Shown: positions 1-7,661 of the stretch, piece by piece | How the letters are laid out: every line of letters starts with the position of its first letter | How positions within the stretch are numbered: the stretch's first letter is position 1 | Notes under the pieces: model-generated | Told to the model about the DNA's origin: nothing | Seen by the model: only the letters and a program-made list of their open reading frames with translations | Database searches by the model: none | Made by a program: the position numbers and the translations under genes | NCBI GenBank assembly: GCA_002431345.1 | Contig: DJEN01000013.1 | Location: forward strand, 1 to 12,966 | Length of the DNA stretch: 12,966 bases | Direction: 5' to 3' | Origin: Megasphaera sp. UBA5897 | GTDB lineage: Bacteria; Bacillota; Negativicutes; Veillonellales; Megasphaeraceae

Positions 1-792
1 TAATTTGCCAACATGCCCAATCAACAGTACGTCGTGAAATCCCTTGTATACGGCATAGTCGAGCATTTCACCGACATAGTTGCTGATCGTCACGCGCTGT
101 GACACGTCCAAATGCAGCCTATCCCGGCTAAAATCTACGCCGTAGTTGCCAAAAAAAGCCAGCAGATGCCTGTTTCCAGCGGCGCGCCGCGCGTCCATTT
201 CAGTATGAATCGTATCGACAAGAGCCTGTTCACTCATAGGCTCTACGATTCCGGACGTACCCAAAATAGATAAGCCGCCTTCGATACCCAAGCGGGGATT
301 GAAGGTTTTCCTGGCAAGTCTTTCACCGTCAGGCAGCGAAATCGTGACATGAAAACCGCCTGTATAACCCAAACGGTCAGCCGTTTCCTGCAGTGCTTCC
401 CGTATCATGCGGCGCGGCGTCGGATTGATAGCCCATTCACCGGGACGGCACGCAAGTCCAGCCTTGGTGACTTTGCCTACGCCGCGGCCGCCGCAGATTG
501 CTATGCCGCTGTCTGTCCGTTCTACCGTGCTGTATACCAACATGCCGTTGGTAATATCCGGGTCATCACCGGCATCTTTGCGCACGGCACAGGATACGGC
601 ATGCGGCTGCCGAGAAATATCTTCCAGTTCCAGCGACAAGACAATCCCTTTTGGCGTTTTTACCGTCACAGTCGATATCGTCCGGCCTGTCAGAATCATG
701 ACCGCAGCCGCTTTCGAAGCGGCTGCGGCACACGTCCCGGTCGTATAGCCGCACCGCAGCTTTTTACCGTCTTTTATGGTGAAGGCGTCCAT
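1..792 (-). CDS. cbiD: Cobalt-precorrin-5B C1-methyltransferase CbiD, N-terminal part, cut by the window edge
   Basis: Partial gene: 264 codons from an ATG at 792 stay open to base 1, and the C-terminus lies outside the window (the family is usually about 360-380 residues). CbiD methylates C1 of the corrin ring in the oxygen-independent cobalamin pathway. Seen in the sequence: the N-terminal GYTTGTCAAAA stretch (residues about 15-25), the hallmark RKDAGDDPDIT (about 81-91), and ISNYVGEMLDYA with a following GHVGKL at the window edge. The start is supported by a GGAGGG Shine-Dalgarno 5 nt upstream. It overlaps the end of the ABC ATPase gene by 29 nt, so it belongs to the same B12-riboswitch operon and is probably translationally coupled. 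Its presence suggests that further cbi genes lie to the left (inference). Family assignment is firm. Confidence 0.95.
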   Translation of the reverse strand, partial: MDAFTIKDGKKLRCGYTTGTCAAAASKAAAVMILTGRTISTVTVKTPKGIVLSLELEDISRQPHAVSCAVRKDAGDDPDITNGMLVYSTVERTDSGIAICGGRGVGKVTKAGLACRPGEWAINPTPRRMIREALQETADRLGYTGGFHVTISLPDGERLARKTFNPRLGIEGGLSILGTSGIVEPMSEQALVDTIHTEMDARRAAGNRHLLAFFGNYGVDFSRDRLHLDVSQRVTISNYVGEMLDYAVYKGFHDVLLIGHVGKL

Positions 793-1585
793 GCTGTCCC
801 TCCTCATCTAAGCCTACCGGCACGATTGCCTGCTGGCCGCTTTGCGTCGTCAGTATATCCGCATGGACATGAAACACCGTTTGTATCAGCTGCGGCGTAA
901 TCACGTCCTGCGGCTGTCCGGCAGCAACAATGCGGCCTTCATTCATGGCAATGACATAATTCGTATACTGCAGGGCCTGATTCATGTCATGCAGTACAAT
1001 GACAATCGTCAGTCCCAGTTTTTCATTAATATGCCCCAACAGCTTCATCATGCGTAATTGATGCTGTATATCCAAATACGTGGTCGGCTCATCCAAAAAT
1101 AAGATGGAAGACCGCTGTGCCAGCAGTACTGCCAGCCAAACACGCTGCTGTTCCCCGCCGGACAGATTCTGCACCAGTTCGTCTTTGCGCGTGTGCATCT
1201 GCACGGCATACAAAGCTTTATCGACATAGCGGGCATCGTCTGCCGAAAACGAACGGTATAGTGTCCGATAAGGAAAGCGTCCCATCTGTACCAAGTCCTC
1301 TACAGTCACATCACTGGGAGCTTGGTGAATCTGCGGCAGAACAGCAATCTGCCGTGCCAGCTCTTTGCGCCCAAACGAGCGTATATCTCTTTCTCCCACA
1401 TACACATGGCCTTCTTTGAGTGAAATCATGCGGCTCATAGCTTTCAGCAGCGTACTTTTGCCGCAGCCGTTCGGGCCAATAATCGATACGATGCGTCCTT
1501 TAGGGATTTCCATATGTATATCGTGAAGAATTTCTTTTTTACCGATTGCAACGGAAAGGTGTTCTACTCGAATGGCTGCCTCCAC
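764..1585 (-). CDS. btuD: ABC transporter ATPase, BtuD/FecE type, probable corrinoid importer
   Basis: A 273-residue ATPase that would power import through the neighbouring permease. All ABC landmarks are visible: Walker A GPNGCGKST (37-45), Q-loop Gln85 in LPQ, signature LSGGEQQR (141-148), Walker B ILFLDE (161-166), D-loop around 171, and switch His199 in VLHD. Length and order match the FecE/BtuD/FhuC group. The start is a GTG at 1585, only 3 nt after the permease stop, with a purine-rich AAGGGAAG about 8 nt upstream. The 3' end overlaps cbiD by 29 nt. Sequence alone cannot separate a B12 from an iron-siderophore importer in this ATPase family. The corrinoid assignment comes from the cobalamin riboswitch upstream and cbiD downstream. 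Confidence 0.9.
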   Translation of the reverse strand: MEAAIRVEHLSVAIGKKEILHDIHMEIPKGRIVSIIGPNGCGKSTLLKAMSRMISLKEGHVYVGERDIRSFGRKELARQIAVLPQIHQAPSDVTVEDLVQMGRFPYRTLYRSFSADDARYVDKALYAVQMHTRKDELVQNLSGGEQQRVWLAVLLAQRSSILFLDEPTTYLDIQHQLRMMKLLGHINEKLGLTIVIVLHDMNQALQYTNYVIAMNEGRIVAAGQPQDVITPQLIQTVFHVHADILTTQSGQQAIVPVGLDEEGQHGRLHHKRR

Positions 1586-1588
1586 GGT

Positions 1589-2590
1589 CTACACTTCCCT
1601 TCTCAGCAAAAACAAAAAGAACGGCGCGCCGATAAAAGCCATAATCAGCCCTACAGGCAGTTCTACCGGCGCAAACAATACCCGCGCTGCCATATCACTC
1701 AGCGTCACCACTGCCGCTCCCAGCAGTACTGAACCGGGAATAATATACCGGTAGTCCGTTCCCACCAAAAGGCGTACAATATGAGGCACTATCAAACCGA
1801 CAAACCCAAGCAGTCCGGCCACACTGACGGCACTGGCTGCCAGCAATGCGGCTACAGCCGTCAAGCAGACCCGTGTCCGTTCGATATGGACGCCCAGGCT
1901 TCGTGCCATGTCATCGCCCAACTGCAGCATATTGAGATAATAGGAGCCCCAAAGAGCCAGCACGATGCCAGCCGCCGCGTACGGAGCAATCATCGTCGCA
2001 TCGTCCCAGCTGCGCGCAGCCAAGCCGCCGACCATCCACATGAGCGCACCATGCACGCGGTCACTGTAAAAAATAAGAATACCCGAAATACCGGCACTCA
2101 AAAAAGCCGATACCGCTACGCCTGCCAGTATAATCCGCACAGGCTTGATACCGTTTTTCCACGCCAACACGTAAATCAAAACAGCGGCTGTCATGGCACC
2201 GATAAAGGCAACCGGCGTAATCAGATACATCCATGCCGGCATAACGACCAGTACCAAAATTCCCATAATGCCGGCACCTGCTGAAATGCCGATTATATGC
2301 GGGTCTGCCAGCGGATTGCGCATGACGGCCTGCAAAATCGCTCCGGCTACGGCTAAATTGGCGCCGACCATCGCTCCCGTCAAGGCACGGGGCAGCCGCA
2401 GATTCCAAACAATTTGATCTGCCATGTCCGCTGTCGGAAAAGTCAGTATCTGCAACACCTGCGGTACAGGAATAGATGCAGCACCGGCACCTACGGACAG
2501 CGTAATGCCCAAAAGGGCTAATACAGCAAAAACGATGAGCATTGCCCATCGCCAAGCCGTGCGGGATGTTCCCGCTAGTATTCGATTCAT
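1589..2590 (-). CDS. btuC: FecCD/BtuC-family ABC permease, probable corrinoid importer
   Basis: A 333-residue integral inner-membrane permease, very hydrophobic, with about ten membrane segments as expected for BtuC/FecD/FhuB-type subunits, which work as homodimers. Family landmarks: RLPRALTGAMVGANLAVAG followed by NPLADP (65-97), the cytoplasmic coupling region GFVGLIVPHIVRLL (262-275) that contacts the ATPase, and the conserved C-terminal ELPVGLIMAFIGAPFF (310-325). The ATG at 2590 overlaps the binding-protein stop as ATGA (4 nt), with an AGAGG site about 8 nt upstream, a standard arrangement for coupled translation. The ATPase follows after a 3-nt gap. Substrate specificity (cobalamin or cobinamide) is inferred from operon context. 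Fe-siderophore permeases look alike. Confidence 0.9.
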   Translation of the reverse strand: MNRILAGTSRTAWRWAMLIVFAVLALLGITLSVGAGAASIPVPQVLQILTFPTADMADQIVWNLRLPRALTGAMVGANLAVAGAILQAVMRNPLADPHIIGISAGAGIMGILVLVVMPAWMYLITPVAFIGAMTAAVLIYVLAWKNGIKPVRIILAGVAVSAFLSAGISGILIFYSDRVHGALMWMVGGLAARSWDDATMIAPYAAAGIVLALWGSYYLNMLQLGDDMARSLGVHIERTRVCLTAVAALLAASAVSVAGLLGFVGLIVPHIVRLLVGTDYRYIIPGSVLLGAAVVTLSDMAARVLFAPVELPVGLIMAFIGAPFFLFLLRREV

Positions 2591-3558
2591 TTATATACCT
2601 CTGGATACACAAGTTTTGCCATATAAGCTACGGCCTTTGGATAATCCAATCCCGGATTGAGCAAGAAATAATTTTCCGGCAACACATAGACACGTCCTTC
2701 CTGGACAGCGCGCAGCGTGCTCCACGCCGGGTTATTTTTGACATCTTCCTGGATTCTCTTTTCTATTTTATCCTTTGGTCCCATGGATGTAAAGAAAATA
2801 CTATCCGGATTTTGTTCTACCAAGGCTTCCATGCTGTACGGCACTTTTTCAGCACCTTTGGCATCTTGAGCTACGGCAGATGCCACATTGTCAAAATGAA
2901 GCATCTCTGCCACGTTGCCGGCAATACTGTTGGGCAGCTGTACCGATACGGCACTCGGCGTCGCATAAATAATGGCAATTTTTTTCTTCTCCTGTGGAAG
3001 CTTATCGACAATAGAAGCTATTTCTGTATCCATTTCGCCGATTTTTGCTTTCGCGGCATCTTCTTTACCATAGATTTGGCCAATGATTTCCAAATCCCGT
3101 TTGACATCCTCATAGGACTTGCTCTTCAACGCAATGACCGGAATATGGTTTTGTTCCAAAATAGGAATCAGTTTTTGATGCTGTTTGGCACTGACAATAA
3201 CCAAATCCGGCTGCAGTTCCATGACTTTTTCCGTGCTGATATTGTATACCGGCCCGACATCGGGAACATCTTTATACTTGTCAGCAATGGATGCGTCTTC
3301 TGATTTGACTGTCGCTCTGCCTGCCACGTCGCCATCTACGGCAGATACAAAATTCAGGATAGACGTCGAAAGCACGACGACGCGCTGCGGCTTTTCTTTG
3401 AGTGTAACCGTCCGGCCCATATCATCCGTAATTTCAGCATATACACCAGCATGCTGTGAACGGTTTGCCATCGTCGCTGCATTTTGCGGCGTACAACCGC
3501 TGAGTCCTACAGCAGCCATGCAAATACAAAGGTATACGCCCATCAACCATTTTCTCAT
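2587..3558 (-). CDS. btuF: Periplasmic corrinoid-binding lipoprotein, BtuF/FhuD type
   Basis: A 323-residue substrate-binding protein of the helical-backbone class (Peripla_BP_2/BtuF family) that would hand the ligand to the BtuC-type permease. The chosen ATG at 3558 gives a textbook lipoprotein signal: MRKW, a hydrophobic core, then lipobox LSGC with Cys22 as the lipidation site. An in-frame ATG pair at 3636 would place a charged and cysteine-bearing 26-residue extension before the signal and has no Shine-Dalgarno, so it was not used. The mature protein carries DDMGRTVTLKEKPQRVVVL (about 45-63), typical for this family, and QPDLVIVSA. The ribosome site is not ideal: AAGGA lies very close to the ATG and AAAGGA is about 12 nt away. 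Anchoring by lipid in the inner or outer membrane is inference. The gene overlaps the permease by 4 nt. Confidence 0.88.
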   Translation of the reverse strand: MRKWLMGVYLCICMAAVGLSGCTPQNAATMANRSQHAGVYAEITDDMGRTVTLKEKPQRVVVLSTSILNFVSAVDGDVAGRATVKSEDASIADKYKDVPDVGPVYNISTEKVMELQPDLVIVSAKQHQKLIPILEQNHIPVIALKSKSYEDVKRDLEIIGQIYGKEDAAKAKIGEMDTEIASIVDKLPQEKKKIAIIYATPSAVSVQLPNSIAGNVAEMLHFDNVASAVAQDAKGAEKVPYSMEALVEQNPDSIFFTSMGPKDKIEKRIQEDVKNNPAWSTLRAVQEGRVYVLPENYFLLNPGLDYPKAVAYMAKLVYPEVYK

Positions 3559-3591
3559 ATTCCTTATCCGTCCTTTCTGACCCCCAAGAGA

Positions 3592-3621
3592 GGCAACGGT
3601 GCAAATACACGCGTCGTTGCC
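3592..3621 (-). other. Intercistronic stem-loop between receptor and binding-protein genes
   Basis: An inverted repeat of 7 bp (GGCAACG/CGTTGCC at 3592-3598 and 3615-3621) encloses a smaller GTG/CAC pair with a six-base loop and a four-base bulge. It lies in the 84-nt gap between the receptor stop (3643) and the btuF start (3558), the longest gap inside the operon. No U-run follows on the minus strand, so it is not an intrinsic terminator. It could stabilise or set the processing point of the mRNA so that receptor and importer are made at different levels. That role is inference. Confidence 0.5.
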
Positions 3622-3642
3622 CCATCCATTCATCATGTTATG

Positions 3643-5598
3643 TTAGAACGTATATTTAACGCCTAATTGCCAAAAACGTCCCGGTTCGGGCCAGCCATAA
3701 TACATATCATAGCCTTTATTGGTCAGATTATTGACTTTAGCATAAATCGTAGTTCTCGTATTAGCGTTATAGCCAACAGCCGCATCCCATGTGACATACG
3801 AACCGGCTACATAATACGTATCATCACGACCTGTACCGGCATTCATAAGCAAACTAGCCGTCCACGTCGGATTGTGGAAATTCAATCCCACGCGATAGCC
3901 ATTGGGGCGATTATTGGAATTGTACGTCGTATCTTTGACCAGTCCTTTACCGTCGCCTTTATCGACACGAGAATAAATATATGAATAACCCAGTGAATAA
4001 TCCCACGAATCATTGATAGTCTTATTCATGGTAATTTCCATGCCCCGTTTTTCTTCTCGGCTGACGTTGGCTACATCTGATTCATAATAATCTCCCTTGT
4101 CTATATTACGATTCCAAACAATGGCATTATCCAAAGCATTTCGGAATACGCTGACATCAAATACCGTTTTCGCATCGACCTGATACGTAAATCCCACGGT
4201 CTGCGTATATCCCGTTTCAGCTAATATATCGGGATTCCCCTTAGAAATAGACGTTTTTTTCTTGGATTGACTTTTTTTATAATAGTACAAATCATTAAAA
4301 CGAGGCGCATTGAAAACACGGCCCCAGTTGCCATAGATGTTAAAAGCTTCATTGGCTTGATAGTTTACGGCAATACGCGGTGTCGTATGGTCTCCATAGT
4401 CGCTGTTATGGTCATAGCGGACACCGGGAGTAACCGTCCATTTTCCCAGCAGCATGGCATCTTCAATATACGCAGCTTGATTAATTCGTTTTTTATCTTC
4501 ATATCCAGCCCCTACATTCGTACCTTCATCTTTTGTCCATGCAGTACCGCCCGTAATCCGGTGCAGGCCAATATGCCATCCTTTTTCCAACTGTACGCCT
4601 TGAGTTCGTGTTGAATAACGGCCGTCCCAATTCGTAGTCGTATAATCATTATAATACCGCAAAAATCCCGGCATATCCGTATCTTCATTGAAATGATACG
4701 TCACGGCAACATTATTGTACAAGCGGTCAACCCCGTTCATACCATTTTGAACAAACTGATATTTTTTAGAAACGGACGGGGCTTCAAATTTAGCATAGCT
4801 GCTGGAGAAGGTTTTGTGGAATACATGCAAATCGACAGCACTTTTATCATTAATCTGCTGACGAATGCGGGCATCAATCATTTTCTTTTGATAATCCGAC
4901 AAAGCTTTATCCGTATCACTGCCGTCAGGATACTTCATATAGCCGCGGCGGCCTATGCTTTTGGCAATAAACCAGCTGGTCTTCCCTTTTTTGCCCTGAT
5001 TGGTCGAGCTGTAATTGTACGTATTCCAAGAACCGATATTTGCGTCAAAGGTCCGTTTTTCCGTATCTGCACTGTTTTTCTTGGTAATAATGTTGATGAC
5101 GCCGCCGACAGCACCACTGCCGTATTTGACAGAACCACTGCCTTTTGTCACTTCAATTCGTTCAATGGCAGAGGCATCCGGAAGCGCCGAAAAATCCGTC
5201 GTGCCGCGGCCATACGGGGAGCTTTGCGGATTTGCCAAACTTTGACCATCGACAAGAATCAAGACACGGTCAGACCCATTCAAGCGGACATAGGAAGCCG
5301 TACCGCCAGCCACCTGATCGTTGACAGATACGCCGTTGATATGCTGAATGGCTTCCTGCGCCGTCGTATAGTTATTCTTTTCAATATCTTTTGCCGTCAC
5401 GATAGTCATGTTAGACTGCTGTTTTTGAATCTGTGTCGTGACAGGCAGTGCCGCTGGCTGCGGTTTGGGTGCTTCATACCGCTTTGCCGTGACGACAATC
5501 GTATCCGTATCATAGTCTGCCGTATCTGCCGCCCATATGCTTAAACTTCCTGCCATGGAAAGGCAAATGCATGAAAGTAATGCTTTATTGTGTATCAT
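3643..5598 (-). CDS. btuB: TonB-dependent outer-membrane receptor, BtuB-like
   Basis: A 651-residue outer-membrane receptor. A signal peptide (residues 1 to about 23, ending SIWA) is followed by a TonB box DTIVVTA (32-38), almost identical to the DTLVVTA box of E. coli BtuB. The plug domain spans about 60-172 (SYVRLNGSDRVLILVDGQ, then IERIEVTKGSGSVKYGSGAVGGVINIIT). The remainder is an aromatic-rich beta-barrel ending GRFWQLGVKYTF, with the terminal Phe needed for barrel assembly. The ATG at 5598 has AAGGGAG 7 nt upstream. It follows tonB after 52 nt. The TonB-dependent receptor family is certain. The corrinoid substrate rests on the B12 riboswitch, the BtuB-type box and the adjacent BtuFCD genes. 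Iron or heme is the main alternative. Confidence 0.92.
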   Translation of the reverse strand: MIHNKALLSCICLSMAGSLSIWAADTADYDTDTIVVTAKRYEAPKPQPAALPVTTQIQKQQSNMTIVTAKDIEKNNYTTAQEAIQHINGVSVNDQVAGGTASYVRLNGSDRVLILVDGQSLANPQSSPYGRGTTDFSALPDASAIERIEVTKGSGSVKYGSGAVGGVINIITKKNSADTEKRTFDANIGSWNTYNYSSTNQGKKGKTSWFIAKSIGRRGYMKYPDGSDTDKALSDYQKKMIDARIRQQINDKSAVDLHVFHKTFSSSYAKFEAPSVSKKYQFVQNGMNGVDRLYNNVAVTYHFNEDTDMPGFLRYYNDYTTTNWDGRYSTRTQGVQLEKGWHIGLHRITGGTAWTKDEGTNVGAGYEDKKRINQAAYIEDAMLLGKWTVTPGVRYDHNSDYGDHTTPRIAVNYQANEAFNIYGNWGRVFNAPRFNDLYYYKKSQSKKKTSISKGNPDILAETGYTQTVGFTYQVDAKTVFDVSVFRNALDNAIVWNRNIDKGDYYESDVANVSREEKRGMEITMNKTINDSWDYSLGYSYIYSRVDKGDGKGLVKDTTYNSNNRPNGYRVGLNFHNPTWTASLLMNAGTGRDDTYYVAGSYVTWDAAVGYNANTRTTIYAKVNNLTNKGYDMYYGWPEPGRFWQLGVKYTF

Positions 5599-5650
5599 AA
5601 AAAAACTCCCTTAGTATTCCATATTTTCACTTCTCGTGTATCCTGTATCT

Positions 5651-6529
5651 CTACTGCAGTACAAAAGGTATCTGCAAGTTGCGTTCTGCCGCAACGGCTT
5701 CGCCCTGTTCATTGCGCGCCGGTTCGTACTGGCATTGGTAGGCAATCTGCACAGCCGCGGCATCCATCGAGGCGTAGCCTGACGAGCCGCTTACGGACGC
5801 ACTGCTTACAGTACCGTCTGCCGCAATAACGACGTGAACCGTAACAGTTCCAGAAATATTTTTCTGCCGCAAATCCTGCGGATAATAGGCACTGACATCG
5901 GGCTGAGAAATCAAATGCGCCTTCGTGGCCGGTCGTCTGCCTTCACTGTGCCGGTCTCCACCGGGATCGCCGCCTTGGGGATTGCCGTCGGCATCCACTC
6001 CCAATCCCGGTGCCGCATCCTGGTTGTTTCCCGGTCCTGCCGGACCCGGTTCGCTGAGGCCATCACCTGACGCAGTATCACTTGCTGTCGTATTGTCTGA
6101 TGCCGTATTGCCAGGATTCTGATTGCCGGAAACAACATTTGCCGTCGGCTTTTCCGCATCGTTTTTCGCCGCAGCGACTGCCTTGGCCTTTTCTTCACTG
6201 ATGCCCTGCGTCTGCATAATTTTTTTGATTTCCCGCTGTTCCTGCACTTCCTGCGTATACGACTCACTAATCTCTGGCATATGTTCCTGCGGCATATGAT
6301 ACGTTTCACCGCCTCCGCCGCCACCGTTAGATGCCGGTTCACCGTTTCCCGCTGTCGGTGTATCATCCCGTGACTCTTCATTGTATACGGTTACATCCAC
6401 AGGCGGTGCCTGAGAATGGCTTTGCAGAAAGGTGAACATGCCGCCGGCCGCCAGCAGGCCAAACACGATGACGTGCAGACCGACAGATACGGCTGCCGCC
6501 ACACGTTTATCCCGTTCTTCCTGCGTCAC
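5651..6529 (-). CDS. tonB: TonB energy transducer with an unusual Gly/Asn/Asp-rich linker
   Basis: A 292-residue TonB protein that couples the ExbB-ExbD proton channel to the outer-membrane receptor. The N-terminal membrane anchor (about 11-33) contains Ser15 and His19 in the SxxxH pattern characteristic of TonB. A long periplasmic linker (about 40-200) is rich in Gly, Asn, Asp, Ala and Thr, including a run of six glycines, rather than the usual Glu-Pro/Lys-Pro repeats. The C-terminal TonB domain (about 205-292) has YYPQDLRQKNISGTVTV, a GTVSSASV strand and a final IPFVLQ. The start is a GTG at 6529 overlapping the exbD TGA as GTGA (4 nt), with a weak GGGGG site 7 nt upstream. Its position next to the receptor suggests it is dedicated to that receptor (inference). 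Confidence 0.92.
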   Translation of the reverse strand: MTQEERDKRVAAAVSVGLHVIVFGLLAAGGMFTFLQSHSQAPPVDVTVYNEESRDDTPTAGNGEPASNGGGGGGETYHMPQEHMPEISESYTQEVQEQREIKKIMQTQGISEEKAKAVAAAKNDAEKPTANVVSGNQNPGNTASDNTTASDTASGDGLSEPGPAGPGNNQDAAPGLGVDADGNPQGGDPGGDRHSEGRRPATKAHLISQPDVSAYYPQDLRQKNISGTVTVHVVIAADGTVSSASVSGSSGYASMDAAAVQIAYQCQYEPARNEQGEAVAAERNLQIPFVLQ

Positions 6530-6939
6530 TGAGAACCCCCGCTTTCTGCTGCCAAGCCAAAACGGCTGATGCCGGCTCCTTTCATTTCATCCAGCAGGGC
6601 AATGACTTTGCCGTAATCCAGCCCTTGGTCAGCCCGCAGCACCACTGAAAACTGCGGATTGCGCCGCTGCTCAGTCTGAGCTTTTTTCAGCAGTTCTTCT
6701 TTGGTGATTTCTTTATCTTCCAGCCACAGCGAGCCGTCTTTTTTCATCGTGACCAAATACGTTACCGTCGTCTGCGTTTCCGCATGGGATGCCTGGGGCA
6801 GATTGACAGAAACCGTCTTCATATCCACCATATACAGCGTACTAATCATAAAAAAGACCAGCAGGAAAAACATGATGTCTATCATCGGAATAATCATGAC
6901 TTCAGGCTTTGTAAACGAACGCCTGTCTCGCAGTCTCAT
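6526..6939 (-). CDS. exbD: ExbD, proton-channel subunit of the TonB energiser
   Basis: A 137-residue biopolymer transport protein of the ExbD/TolR family. One membrane helix (about 15-35) carries PMIDIMFFLLVFFM with Asp21, matching the essential proton-carrying Asp25 of E. coli ExbD. The rest is a small periplasmic domain ending in the typical YGKVIALLDEMKGAGISRFGLA. The ATG at 6939 is 4 nt after the exbB stop, with only a weak GGTGAG site, so it probably relies on coupling to exbB translation. It overlaps tonB by 4 nt. TolR is a close relative, but the absence of tolA, tolB and pal and the adjacency to tonB favour ExbD. Confidence 0.93.
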   Translation of the reverse strand: MRLRDRRSFTKPEVMIIPMIDIMFFLLVFFMISTLYMVDMKTVSVNLPQASHAETQTTVTYLVTMKKDGSLWLEDKEITKEELLKKAQTEQRRNPQFSVVLRADQGLDYGKVIALLDEMKGAGISRFGLAAESGGSQ

Positions 6940-6943
6940 GCAC

Positions 6944-7561
6944 TCACCGCCCCGTTTTTTCCTGCGGCATCCATTCTAATGCCGAAAAACACATTTCCAT
7001 ATCCGTAATCATGCGGTCCAGCCGCTGTGTAAAATACGCATGCACGATTAGGGCCAAAATTGCGACACACAAGCCAAACGCCGTAGCAATAAGCGCTTCC
7101 CCTACGCCGCCCGTAATGGCTGCAGCCTGCCCGGACTGGACGTTAAAAATACTAAACGACGTAATCATGCCGCTGATTGTACCGAGCAGCCCTAAAAGCG
7201 GCCCCATGGTAACAATGACGTTCAAATAATACAGACGGTTACGCAGCTTAGCCAGTAAAATACCAGACTGTACTTCTACAAAAGCCTGCATCGTATCCGG
7301 TTGCTGGCTCTGCATGGCATCCCGCAGAATCAAAGCCAGACCGCCCGTGCCGTTCTCTGCGGTCTTTTGCGCCTTGTCGTACTGCTTCAGCTTCATATAT
7401 GTATAAAATTGATTGGCAAAGGTACGTCCTGAGTCCATGCGGTTGTAAAACATAGCCCGTTCAACCCCAACATATACGACAAAAAGGGAGCAGATAAGCA
7501 AAATATACATGACTACGCCGCCTTTTTGAAACAACTGTATTCCTTCTACGATAACGTCCAT
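6944..7561 (-). CDS. exbB: ExbB, MotA/TolQ/ExbB-family proton-channel subunit
   Basis: First gene of the operon, 205 residues. Three membrane segments are visible (about 15-34, 112-134 and 153-176), with the family motifs GPLLGLLGTISGM (120-132) and ITGGVGEALIATAFGL (149-164) in the second and third, which form the pentameric channel around ExbD. The cytoplasmic loop lies between segments 1 and 2. The ATG at 7561 is chosen because a strong AAGGAGG lies 5 nt upstream. A TTG further upstream at 7588 would fall inside the U-run of the leader terminator and is rejected. TolQ is the alternative family member, but the tonB and receptor neighbours support ExbB. Confidence 0.94.
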   Translation of the reverse strand: MDVIVEGIQLFQKGGVVMYILLICSLFVVYVGVERAMFYNRMDSGRTFANQFYTYMKLKQYDKAQKTAENGTGGLALILRDAMQSQQPDTMQAFVEVQSGILLAKLRNRLYYLNVIVTMGPLLGLLGTISGMITSFSIFNVQSGQAAAITGGVGEALIATAFGLCVAILALIVHAYFTQRLDRMITDMEMCFSALEWMPQEKTGR

Positions 7562-7586
7562 GATGTCCTCCTTTGACAGCCTGCAC

Positions 7587-7619
7587 AAAAAAAAGCCGCA
7601 AGAATCCCCTTACGGCTTT
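7587..7619 (-). terminator. Intrinsic terminator of the B12 riboswitch expression platform
   Basis: Read on the minus strand, AAAGCCGTAAG and CTTGCGGCTTT form an 11-bp stem (one G-U pair) around a six-base loop, followed directly by eight U residues. It lies between the cobalamin aptamer and the exbB ribosome site, exactly where a transcription-terminating riboswitch puts its off-signal. When corrinoid is bound it should form and stop transcription of the whole uptake operon. Confidence 0.9.
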
Positions 7620-7661
7620 GTCTTAAAAAAAATCTCCATTCCCATCGCTCGCAGGTCTGTC

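Noticed and set aside
349..900. Plus-strand open frame opposite cbiD and btuD
   Set aside because: The minus strand encodes CbiD and the ATPase with their hallmark motifs. The opposite frame is a shadow.
3559..3636. Upstream ATG pair that would lengthen the binding protein by 26 residues
   Set aside because: It would bury the lipoprotein signal behind a polar extension and has no Shine-Dalgarno sequence.
4693..5544. Long plus-strand open frame opposite the receptor gene (283 codons)
   Set aside because: The minus strand encodes a clear TonB-dependent receptor with signal peptide, TonB box and plug. The opposite frame has no domain or ribosome site.
764..5598. Reading the receptor and ABC genes as an iron-siderophore or heme system
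   Set aside because: The families permit it, but the cobalamin riboswitch, the BtuB-type TonB box and the linked cbiD make a corrinoid substrate more likely. Binding assays would settle it.
7562..7588. Upstream TTG start that would lengthen ExbB by nine residues
   Set aside because: It falls inside the U-run of the terminator and lacks a ribosome site. The ATG at 7561 has a strong AAGGAGG.
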